64,000 bases of DNA from Diplonema papillatum (lineage: Eukaryota > Euglenozoa > Diplonemea > Diplonemida > Diplonemidae): assembly GCA_030068145.1 (NCBI GenBank), contig JAPJBO010000051.1:321501-385500 (forward strand), given 5' to 3'. Numbering within the stretch: the first letter of the stretch is position 1; each line of letters starts with the position of its first letter. The translations under genes were made by a program, and so were the position numbers. The notes under the pieces were generated by a model. It ran no database searches. It was not told where the DNA came from and was given only the letters and a program-made list of their open reading frames with translations. Shown here piece by piece: positions 50,301 through 56,797 of the stretch.

Positions 50301-50503
50301 AGCTTCTGCTGCTCGTCCTCCCGGCAGTCGAGGTACCGCACCTTCCCCGCCAGCGCCGTGCTGATGACGCCGTTGCTCGATATCAACACATCGGACAGAG
50401 TCGTTTTTCCGTGGTCCACGTGCGCCAGCATGCAGAAGTTGCGCACCTTCGTCGGATCCTTCGATATCTCGAGGATGCGACGAGAAGCTTCGACATCGTT
50501 CAT
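35288..50503 (-). CDS. EFL1: EFL1/Ria1-type ribosome-biogenesis GTPase (three exons)
   Basis: Join of 50503-49372, 38556-37481 and 36070-35288, about 995 residues; known EFL1 proteins are about 1,000-1,100. EFL1 is the EF-2-like GTPase that, with SBDS, releases eIF6 from pre-60S subunits. Exon 1 has AHVDHGKTT (27-35), DSPGH (93-97) and NKID (147-150). Exon 2 has domains II-IV (CDPDGTPMVYIAKM, STAGEVHAERC, SEPLVSFRET). Exon 3 has domain IV-V (GKVYEVLKKRRCEIL, LPVAESFGLTDELR, FSHWHTID, VRRRKGL). AACCCAG|GTATGC joins CACAG|ACGTG to give Asp in frame. The exon 2/3 junction (AAATTG|GTGTGG to AACAG|GCGCGG) is less sure. The 10.8-kb intron 1 holds the pogo-like element and three exon 2 decoys. Confidence 0.9.
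36074..36150 (+). repeat. RepA variant plus poly-G run
   Basis: GGTTAAAGTTCGCTTGAGAA, TTAGAGTCTCCGG and a run of about 24 G. Confidence 0.85.
36151..36660. other. EFL1 intron 2, unassigned part
   Basis: Strings GTGCGTATCG and GTGCTTGTGCGTG recur from 5360 and 4570. A diverged RepA start (TTGAAAGTTCGCTTGATAAT) follows at 36668. No coding frame is supported. Confidence 0.4.
36766..37030 (-). pseudogene. Partial copy of EFL1 exon 2 (3' part)
   Basis: Identical or nearly so to 37390-37655, including the exon end, its 5' splice site and the first bases of intron 2. It starts at GGCAGATACGAAGG. Located downstream of exon 2 in gene sense. Confidence 0.9.
37076..37265 (+). repeat. RepA dispersed repeat
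   Basis: Full start AGAGTTAAAGTTCGCTTG, ending TACATTCCTTCG. It precedes (gene sense) the exon 2 partial copy, with CTTTAACTC about 50 bases before GGCAG. Confidence 0.92.
37266..37480. other. Start of EFL1 intron 2
   Basis: TTCTACAAAGCAGGTGCTTA near 37270 matches one end of RepB. From 37384 leftward copies are shared with 36760-36860. Confidence 0.5.
37481..38556 (-). CDS. EFL1: EFL1 exon 2
   Basis: 1,076 bases from TGCACCCACAG|ACGTG to AAATTG|GTGTGG. It carries domain II, III and the start of IV. It is the only full copy; three 5' partial copies follow at higher coordinates. Confidence 0.9.
38943..39194 (-). pseudogene. EFL1 exon 2 decoy (5' part), copy 1
   Basis: Acceptor CACAG and the first about 250 bases of exon 2, then a break at GGACACC followed by GTAAAGTAATG, which happens to look like a 5' splice site. 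The frame stays open. Confidence 0.9.
39583..39834 (-). pseudogene. EFL1 exon 2 decoy (5' part), copy 2
   Basis: As copy 1 with one or two substitutions, and the same break. Confidence 0.9.
40144..40395 (-). pseudogene. EFL1 exon 2 decoy (5' part), copy 3
   Basis: The first decoy met by the spliceosome in gene sense. Same acceptor and break; a GTCG/GCCG change gives Asp to Gly. Confidence 0.9.
40573..40614 (+). repeat. Single diverged unit of the 42-bp satellite
   Basis: GAACTGTTATGCAGCAACAA then TCTGTGACGATAGACTGCAC matches the unit of the array at 1-3127 with about four changes. Confidence 0.85.
40615..41009. other. Unassigned part of EFL1 intron 1
   Basis: The minus strand has a 99-codon Pro-rich frame (40650-40949) after a good acceptor TTGTCTGCAG, with NAPRSMPGYQPIDL-type sequence. 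It might be a fragment of an exon from another gene, but no family is recognised and no partner exon is found. Confidence 0.3.
41010..41240 (-). repeat. RepB dispersed repeat, inverted full copy
   Basis: The reverse complement matches 15838-16080 closely. Confidence 0.88.
41241..42190. other. Unassigned part of EFL1 intron 1
   Basis: Poly-A run (41274-41303), the palindromic CCGGAGGAATTCCTCCGG, then about 800 bases with only short frames. I see no gene. Confidence 0.45.
42550..44487 (+). CDS. Pogo/Tigger-like DDE transposase (frameshifted)
   Basis: About 645 residues from ATG at 42550; the frame is open from 42481. The N-terminal half has helix-turn-helix-like DNA-binding segments (GRPSTLRKKETAILLELIE, WARKWCRKHNYVRRR). 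The DDE core shows LNCDHTAALFMP (first Asp), WFLLLMDRFTGQ (second Asp) and GGWTSVLQPMDITV (third Asp), as in pogo-like transposases. An acidic tail follows. Near 44405 the reading frame shifts: the plus-one frame continues the acidic tail and a zinc-binding end to 44669. The present product thus ends with an unrelated short tail. It lies within EFL1 intron 1, on the opposite strand to the host gene. Confidence 0.82.
   Translation: MSLKRLADEVEQSLPQNAPQKKRGKYSSWEERDLLEIGELVARLGLTGGMQKWNSMPGKKKVSCATATRARTLYGKNNSIVHALGGSRGEPIDVDEPKAKRGRPSTLRKKETAILLELIERKRTNGAAVTYSLVSVLAQTVARTTGLPVIESELGIEWARKWCRKHNYVRRRATTSRVLDETQTEQKKEEMRSAVHALMEQHDIPQSCVLNCDHTAALFMPSPTATLAPKGARDVRIGYMGDKRSVTVVTGGAADGTPIPYQVIFAGKTSRVIPQVADTKGFHLTQTPNKWANTATTKQYIDCVLGPFRLRRIAELRLPETQWFLLLMDRFTGQTGEEVQELLEQAHFKTHYIAGGWTSVLQPMDITVHGPLKSRLREKFSLWYARQLSAALRRQRRRLQRAQGADPASDVAIAHGALVSVDTRTRTMRPLVLQWLMEAHESITAQTIKNGFRFLFPHVFLATKTSCVVGAVVCVCLAFVEESNLLFPAIDVDLVLPPPIFDVDVVGAAVEREMLMAIDVDADEDARENGEDDRELMPAVEGHRPAPEVGNPAVAEESRAEGENDCELVPEAELANDSLTSIKPQSVNQQDIAAIMTAFRVLEIAGNDESNDYASSNDRTTPTRLMTTRTAGLTRRFPPPKTLLR
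44405..44669 (+). pseudogene. Out-of-frame C-terminal zinc-binding tail of the transposase
   Basis: In the frame displaced by one base: acidic DETDDDEDSG, then Cys pairs in CPRNGC, CSTC, CASC and CSTC, ending in TAG at 44667-44669. Four CxxC-type pairs suggest a small zinc-binding domain. A one-base loss between AACGATCG and TACGACTC would explain the split. Confidence 0.7.
45165..45440. repeat. Degenerate CCTGGACAG/CCAGACAGT array
   Basis: Short units of 9-27 bp (GACAGCCTGGACAGACCAGA) in many variants. Long frames on both strands are artefacts of this repeat. Confidence 0.85.
45507..45913. repeat. Spaced direct duplication (about 135 bp, two copies)
   Basis: 45507-45640 and 45779-45912 match, from AAACACCGCAACGGAGCAGG to CTGAACTCAGGCTGCAT. 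Confidence 0.9.
46706..46907. other. Unassigned intron segment
   Basis: Poly-A followed by purine-rich sequence; no feature recognised. Confidence 0.4.
46908..47335. repeat. RepD dispersed repeat, copy 2
   Basis: Near-identical to 11920-12352; only a few substitutions over about 420 bp. Confidence 0.92.
47336..48837. other. Unassigned part of EFL1 intron 1
   Basis: Contains GGGGGGAAAATCTTAGTTAG (47570), a GGGGGGTCT-C-AGACCCCCC hairpin (47647-47665), and short inverted strings ATTACAATTGAGTTCAATTGTAAT near 47595 and around 48430-48500. From 48500 a CTTCTGTGTGGGGGAGAGGT motif repeats three times. No gene is supported. Confidence 0.45.
48838..49135. repeat. RepE dispersed repeat, copy 2
   Basis: Matches 13775-14168 without the GA microsatellite. 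Confidence 0.88.
49185..49300 (+). repeat. RepF dispersed repeat, copy 2
   Basis: Matches 21462-21590. Confidence 0.8.
49331..49365. repeat. CA microsatellite at the EFL1 5' splice site
   Basis: (CA)n begins directly after the GTATGC donor of EFL1 exon 1 (GTGTGTGTG in gene sense). Confidence 0.9.
49372..50503 (-). CDS. EFL1: EFL1 exon 1 (GTPase domain)
   Basis: 377 codons plus one base from ATG AAC GAT at 50503 to AACCCAG|GTATGC. Two GTG/TGT codons extend the frame upstream, but CAG|TAGCGGG there looks like an acceptor, so a non-coding first exon is possible. Confidence 0.9.
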
Positions 50504-50757
50504 GTCTTTCCCACACACCCGCTACTGCTCAAAAAAGACAAAAAAGATGGCGCAAGTATCGCTAAGCTCGCTTGGAGAGTCCGGTACTTTTGACGGACCC
50601 CCCTCCCCCTTTCCCTTCTTTTTCCCGCGCTTTTATTTTGCTTTGCCTGAGAGATGTGTGTGCTTGAGAGAGAGAGAGAGAGACGGAGAGAGTTTTCTAA
50701 ACGGTTGTTCAAGATGAACAGGTCTGTGCAAAGGGGGGTAAGGGGGGTAGGCACGGT

Positions 50758-50997
50758 GTGCCGGAGCGCGATCGTCGACGCCTTCATCGTGATCAGCTTC
50801 TGCTGCTCGTCCTCCCGGCAGTCAAGGTACCGCACCTTCCCCGCCAGCGCCGTGCTGATGACGCCGTTGCTCGATATCAACACATCGGACAGAGTCGTCT
50901 TTCCGTGGTCCACGTGCGCCAGCATGCAGAAGTTGCGCACCTTCGTCGGATCCTTCGATATCTCGAGGATGCGACGAGAAGCTTCGACATCGTTCAT
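50758..50997 (-). pseudogene. EFL1 exon 1 copy 1 (5' part)
   Basis: Start codon through ...TIALRHT with the GTPase P-loop, then a break at CGGCACACC. The frame is open but leads into repeat. Confidence 0.9.
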
Positions 50998-51235
50998 GTC
51001 TTTCCCACACACCCGCTACTGGCGCAAGTATCGCTAAGCTCGCTTGGAGAGTCCGGTACTTTTGACGGACCCCCCTCCCCCTTTCCCTTCTTTTTCCCGC
51101 GCTTTTATTTTGCTTTGCCTGAGAGATGTGTGTGCTTGAGAGAGAGAGACGGAGAGAGTTTTCTAAACGGTTGTTCAAGATGAACAGGTCTGTGCAAGGG
51201 GGGGTAAGGGGGGTATGAGGTTGAGGCACGGTGTG

Positions 51236-51472
51236 CCGGAGCGCGATCGTCGACGCCTTCATCGTGATCAGCTTCTGCCGCTCGTCCTCCCGGCAGTCGA
51301 GGTACCGCACCTTCCCCGCCAGCGCCGTGCTGATGACGCCGTTGCTCGATATCAACACATCGGACAGAGTCGTTTTTCCGTGGTCCACGTGCGCCAGCAT
51401 GCAGAAGTTGCGCACCTTCGTCGGATCCTTCGATATCTCGAGGATGCGACGAGAAGCTTCGACATCGTTCAT
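51236..51472 (-). pseudogene. EFL1 exon 1 copy 2 (5' part)
   Basis: As copy 1, with minor substitutions and the same break. Confidence 0.9.
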
Positions 51473-51744
51473 GTCTTTCCCACACACCCGCTACTGCCGT
51501 CTCTCTCTCTCTCTCTCAAGCACACACATCTCTCAGGCAAAGCAAAATAAAAGCGCGGGAAAAAGAAGGGAAAGGGGGAGGGCGGTCCGTCAAAAATACC
51601 GGACTCTCCAAGCGAGCTTAGCGATACTTGCGCCATCTTTTTTGTCTTTTTTGAGAGAGTTTTCTAAACGGTTGTTCAAGATGAACAGGTCTGTGCAAGG
51701 GGGGGTAAGGGGGGTATGAGGTTGAGGCAGTACGCAACCCGGTG

Positions 51745-51940
51745 TGCCGGAGCGCGATCGTCGACGCCTTCATCGTGATCAGCTTCTGCTGTTCGTCCTC
51801 CCGGCAGTTGAGGTACCGCACCTTCCCCGCCAGCGCCGAGCTGATGACGCCGTTGCTCGATATCAACACATCGGACAGAGTCGTCTTTCTGGTCCATGTG
51901 CGCCAGCCTGCAGAAGTTGCGCACCTTCGTTCATGTCTTT
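51745..51940 (-). pseudogene. EFL1 exon 1 copy 3 (5' part, decayed)
   Basis: Has lost about 55 bases near the start codon and several bases in the P-loop region, so it is the oldest or least constrained copy. Confidence 0.85.
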
Positions 51941-51960
51941 CCACGTACACACGCTACGAT

Positions 51961-52800
51961 TCACGAAAAGAGAAGAAGTGTTAAAATGGGTTTTTGCCTT
52001 GAGGCTTTTCGTGTTATTCTGCAGGCGCAAGTATCGCTAAGCTCACTTGGAGAGTCCGGTATTTTTGAAGGACTCTCCCCCCCCAGGGGTGGCCCTAAGC
52101 GGCCAGATTGCGGAGTCGTTGGCAGAATCTGACCTGACCCCCCCCCCCCCCCCCCCCCCCTCAGGCTATTTTCACTGTGGAGGGGGGAGACGCTACCTGT
52201 CACACTCTAAGGTGGTCACCACGGTGGACGGTCAGAAAAAAAAAAATTTACTGCCTGTCACCTGACTTTTCTGCATCCTTGAGAGCTACTTTTCTTACAC
52301 GCATAGCTACTTTTCTTGCACGCATAACTACTTTTCTTGCACGCATAACTACTTTTCTTGCACGCATAGCAGTTTTGGTTTCCAGGTGCTTTTGTGGGCA
52401 ATACAGGTGCATTCGTGGGCAATCCGGTGTCTTCGTGGGCAATTCAGGTGCATTCCTGTGGAAGTCACAGTGCCAAAGAACAGCAAGGGACAAGGTTGAC
52501 GCGCATGATCTGACACTACTGAGCGAACGGAAGAATGATTCGAATGGCAGGACCAGCTCATTCGTTGCAGGATGCGGAGCAGGAGTCGGAGACCGCCAGT
52601 GCCATGGAAACTTGGGATGCTGACGTGCAGCGTACACTGTGTGAGCCGACTGTGCTGTTGTACACGACAGGAACTTGGCCAGTAGCTGGTGTGTGGCACG
52701 CCATCTTTCTTGGCCTTCGGCGTCTCCCACACCCTGTGCGTAGCTCTCTCGGACGCAGAAAAGTCAGGTGATGCGGCAGTAAAGCAATCTTCTTACCTCG
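51961..52800. other. Intergenic spacer between EFL1 and the PPR gene (left part)
   Basis: Poly-C run at 52139-52161. 52282-52365 is a 22-bp tandem repeat (AACTACTTTTCTTGCACGCAT), and 52385-52460 a roughly 23-bp one (GGTGCATTCGTGGGCAAT). No gene is supported. Confidence 0.5.
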
Positions 52801-52802
52801 AG

Positions 52803-52902
52803 ACGTCGTTTTCTTGCACTCGGTTTTCCAGATTGCCACTCGAGCCCTGCGGGCTCTCGTGGCAATCTGGAAAACCTCGTGCAAGAAAACGACTTTTCTC
52901 TC
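52803..52902. repeat. Long imperfect hairpin (about 43-bp arms)
   Basis: GTCGTTTTCTTGCACTCGG... pairs with ...GTGCAAGAAAACGAC. The arms include GGTTTTCCAGATTGCCAC and GTGGCAATCTGGAAAACC, with two small symmetric mismatches and a GCCCTGCGGGC tip. It could be a small inverted-repeat element or the source of a structured RNA. Confidence 0.9.
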
Positions 52903-53039
52903 GGTGAATAAATAGCTATTTTTTTTTGGGCCCCCAAATACCCCAAATACCACACTTTGGAAAAATTGTGTGGGCCCACTTTTTGTCAGGAAATCTTGAC
53001 CATTTCACCTTAGAGAATTTGACCACCCAGCCTCCAAGG

Positions 53040-53224
53040 CAACTGCACTGTAGAGGGGGGGGGGGGGGGGGGGGTCTGGTTTATCCGGCCATCCGGCCAA
53101 AGTGGCTGATCCTTAACAAGAGCGCTGCCCCCCCCCCCTTTCCCTTTTTCCCCCCGCGCCTATTTTTGCCTTGCGGAATAGGCGAAACACACACAACCCG
53201 GCTCGAAGCGTCTTCGGGGAAACT
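53040..53224. other. Spacer with poly-G
   Basis: A run of about 22 G at 53054, preceded by ACCATTTCACCTTAGAGAATTT (also at 21940). Confidence 0.5.
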
Positions 53225-53580
53225 TGCAGTCTACTGAGGGAATAGGAGCAGGACGCATGGCTAGATGAGCACGACCACCTCGAATCGACACCAGGAGAAT
53301 TCGGGGTGGAGCTGGCTTCTACGACTAGTAATATTCCGGTAAAAGGTAAAGGGGGGGGGGGGGTCGAATAATAACACTGTGTTATTATTCGATTTGTCGA
53401 ATAATAAAAAAAGTTCCGGGTAGCCGAACAGTAGCAGGATCAAATAGTGGTAGTGTTTTTCGACAACCAGACGTGTGTCAAATAACTGTTATTATTCGAC
53501 CCCCCCCTTTAGCACCTCCTGAACGAGCCCGAACCAACAGGATCGAAGAGTGTCAGACGCACCTTCCCGGTTATCTGCAC
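53225..53580 (+). mobile_element. Solo diverged A repeat of a YR retrotransposon, interrupted
   Basis: 53225-53347 and 53511-53580 together match repeat A of element 1 (about 88% by eye). The two halves are separated by the TA-flanked element at 53348-53510. No ORF or B repeat is nearby. Confidence 0.8.
53348..53510. mobile_element. TA-flanked small inverted-repeat element, copy 1
   Basis: AAGGGGGG(n)TCGAATAATAAC ... GTTATTATTCGACCCCCCCTT with TA on both sides. The uninterrupted A repeat (GGTAGCAC at 22450 and 26000) shows the empty site. TA duplication fits Tc1/mariner/pogo-type mobilisation. Confidence 0.85.
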
Positions 53581-53767
53581 ACTTTCACACAAGCGCGGCA
53601 GCGGCCGATTTTTAGCCCGTCCACCCCGCCTCGCTGTTGGAACTGGAAAGCAGTGGTACATCGTGGTCGACTCTTCGATGGGGCAACTCGTCAGCATTTG
53701 CACGGCACCACCAAAATACCGTGCTGACCACAGCAGGACCCTGCCTGATACTGTGTGTGTGGGATCG

Positions 53768-53938
53768 CAAGAACACGCTTGGAATGGGTATGTGCTCAAC
53801 ACCGCACTGGTCCCGTCTGCGCCGTGTTTCGGTCCTTTGAGCCACGGACACATAAGGCGGACAATCATCAGCGCGGAACCTGCGTGTCTGCAGACAGGAC
53901 AGCTGTGTGAGTCTGGTTTGTCAGGCGGCTGTTCGTAG
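53768..53938 (+). repeat. RepC dispersed repeat
   Basis: CAAGAACACGCTTGGAATGG to GGTTTGTCAGGCGGCTGTTC. Confidence 0.9.
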
Positions 53939-54059
53939 CTATACTGTGCGTGTGGGGGGAAAATCTTAGTTTAATGTTTGGGGGGGGGTGTGAGAGAGGA
54001 AATTCACCACACCCACACGACCCACTTCTTATGGATGTACAAGTGGCTTCACAAGTTCT

Positions 54060-54715
54060 GCTGACAACTCCGTGGCGCAACACGCGATCGCATGTTTTTT
54101 AGACCTGGGATCCTATCGGAATGATTGCACGAGGTCATTTCGACCGGCCGCTCAACAGGAAAGAGTGCAAAACAGGAGCGAATGGCTAAAAAGCTACTGA
54201 GAGGGTGTGCGATACACGCACGAAAGCAAGGCGAGCATGGGCCGCCGTGACAGTTTTGCTGGTCTGCCGGCGCCGTTGTAGCTGACACTGCGCAAACAGG
54301 AGAGACAAAGCGTACTGAGAGACGTGCGATACGCACTAAAGCAAGATTAGCATGAGCCACTGCCACAGCGGACAGTTCTGAGGACAAGTTTCTGCTTGTT
54401 GGTCTGCTGGTGATGTTGTAGCTGACGCTGCGCAAACAGGGGCAGGTGACCCAAAGCTACTGAGAGACGTATGATGCACACACGAGCCGCTGCCACAGTA
54501 TTGCGGAGGAGTATCTGCTTACTGGTCTGCCGGTGCTGGTGTAGCTGACGCTGCCCAAACAGGAGCGGATGGCCCAAAGCGTACTGAGAGACGTGCGATA
54601 CACGCACGAAAAGCAAGACTAGCATGAACCACTGCCACAGTTTTGAGGACACGTTTCTGCTTGTTGGTCTGCTGGTGCTGTTGTAGCTGACACTGCGCAA
54701 ACAGGGGCGGCGCGC
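54060..54715. repeat. Degenerate tandem array, unit about 120-150 bp
   Basis: About five units with GTTGTAGCTGACACTGCGCA, TACTGAGAGACGTGCGATAC and CATGAGCCACTGCCACAG, with insertions and deletions between units. Confidence 0.85.
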
Positions 54716-56125
54716 ACTCGGCTACGGTTCCTTGGCAGCCTCGTCTGGTACAACTAGCATCGCCCGTGTCCTGAAGTTCTTGAGTGCGTCATGCCGCCCT
54801 CCGGTGCGCTCTTTGTCCCAGACATGTGTCACCACTTCAGATCTCTGCATCCGGGTTGCGGAATGTTCACGCATTTCCTTCGGCAATCCTGCACGTCCGA
54901 GCAAGCACGTCAGTGGCAGCTTTGAGGCGAGCAATTACACCTTGCCTTACGACCCATGTCCAATTGCTGTTGACACGGAAACCTTCTCCACTTCGGCCTT
55001 CAATGTTCTCCATTGAATATTCGCTGCTACAACCAAGATCTGCACTCATCCACCCTCCATCGCGGCTCACGCCAACGACTTCGCGGCGTGGACCACGCAC
55101 TCCTACGCACGCCTGGCTTTGTGTGTGATACCAGTACGCGGCCAACTATCTGGTGGCAGAACCCTCCCCCGGGACGACGAAGGCCGGGGAGACCCGCGGG
55201 CAGTGAAGTAACGAAGACCGCGAACGGTGGGTGGTGACCCCTCCGAACAGCCTCCCTCCTGGCCCACGCCTGATGCCGCAACCCCTTAACCCGGGCGGCG
55301 GCGCTTTGGCATGAGCCAGGAACCTCAAGGGGAGCAGCGCGAGAGGCATCATCCACGCTTCAAAGGCCCACACACACTTAGCCCCAGACTTACTAGTCGG
55401 ATCTCTGTGTCGCGTCCGCTTCCTTCTTGCGGTGGCCTGGTCTCGCAACTCGTGCGCACCGCCTGTGCCCTCAGGACAGGCGTAAAAGTTGAGCTTTGGG
55501 TGCGTGAGCCCATTCCTACCCGGAGAAGGGTATCCCGTAAGGTTGCCCTGGGATACGACTTCTGCGTCTTCCCCTCACGTGTCGGGCACTAAATAACGAA
55601 CGCGAACGCCGGCGTCGGAAGCTGGAGCAGTCAGAACGTGCCTCAGAAGCCGATAGGCGTAGACGGCGTGGGCAGGGCATCACCACTCAGGTTTGTCTGT
55701 GGGTCGTTGTTATTGGTGCTGGTTTTGAGGGATAAGGAAAAGGCAAGAAATCTTTTTGCGGTGGCCTCCGCCGGTCTGGTAGCTCGTGCTACCTCCGTTC
55801 TTTTACACTCGTTCTCTTCTCTACTCACTACTGTGCGTACCACTCTTTTTCTCTCTTTGGCTTAGCCAAAAAAGACTCCTGCGGCCGACACCACGAACAC
55901 ATTCGCAATCAGGTTTGTCTGTGGGGGGGTTTTAGTTGTTCGATTGAGGATCTGGGGCTCCGGGCGACCATCGTCAAAAGGGTTTCATTCTGGTATTGTA
56001 TGCCGGGGGACGTGTTCGTATGTGTGTGTTCAAGTCCGTGGCTTTAAGTGGGGTACGGCTTAATCGAAGTATAGCAGGCCGAGTTTGGGCCCTCTCTTCG
56101 GGTCGTTATTTTTCTTTTTCACCTG
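54716..56125. other. Unassigned intergenic region
   Basis: About 1.4 kb of mostly unique-looking sequence. Frames of 90-110 codons exist on both strands, but none resembles a known protein. 55700-55740 (GCTGGTTTTGAGGGATAAGG) also occurs near 33850. A later exon of the PPR gene could be hidden here. Confidence 0.35.
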
Positions 56126-56297
56126 GTAAAGGGGGGGGGGGGGTCGAATAATAACAGTTATTTGACACACGTCTGGTTGTCTAAAAACACTACCACTATT
56201 TGATGATCCTGCTACTGTTCGGCTACCCGGAACTTTTTTTATTCTTCGACAAATCGATTAATAACACAGTGTTATTATTCGACCCCCCCCCCCTTTA
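56126..56297. mobile_element. TA-flanked small inverted-repeat element, copy 2
   Basis: Same element as 53348-53510 in the opposite orientation, again between TA dinucleotides, with about 95% identity by eye outside the G/C tracts. Confidence 0.85.
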
Positions 56298-56797
56298 TGT
56301 CTTTGAGTTAGGGATCTCCATGTGAAGCACGGACATGTATACTGTGACAGTGACAAGACAAGTATGTGGTATTGGTTCGCTCATTGCTCAGGCCTACATT
56401 TTTGGAACGTATTGCAATGTCTCGAAAACCCCCAGTGCAGCAGGATGAAAACAGAAGTCTTGAGCCGAGCACCGCATGGAGAAGCCGACAACTTCCCGTA
56501 GAGCCCTAATTTGGCGAAGGGCGGCCCGGAACGCCTTCCTTCTTCGCCTTTTTCGTCTTTTTTGTAACTAACAATCTTGCGGGTTGTCCCGCAATGTAAT
56601 GTGCGGGCTAAAAAGATGCAGGCCAGCGTGTTTTGGGGTTGATCAGAATCCCTAACCTGGACGTGGAGACAAGTTGGGAAACGATCAACCGGCACGCACA
56701 AACAAAAGTTGGAAAGGGGGCATCCTACTTCCGCCGTCCCCTCCGGGTTCCCGTGTGCCGAATGTTTTTTTTCTCCGAATCCCAAGCGGTGGCATAC

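Larger units (their letters stand above)
50504..51960. repeat. Tandem partial duplications of the EFL1 exon 1 boundary
   Basis: Units of about 475 bp. Each holds a GA microsatellite, GCGCAAGTATCGCTAAGCTC and the first about 240 bases of exon 1. 51488-51655 is an inverted copy of 50525-50695. Confidence 0.92.

Noticed and set aside
50504..51960. Separate small GTPase genes at the EFL1 exon 1 copies
   Set aside because: Each contains only the first about 80 codons of EFL1 and breaks into repeat; they lack the G3-G5 motifs.
54716..55600. Possible LSU rRNA or protein gene
   Set aside because: I looked for conserved LSU blocks and for protein motifs on both strands and found none that I can defend.
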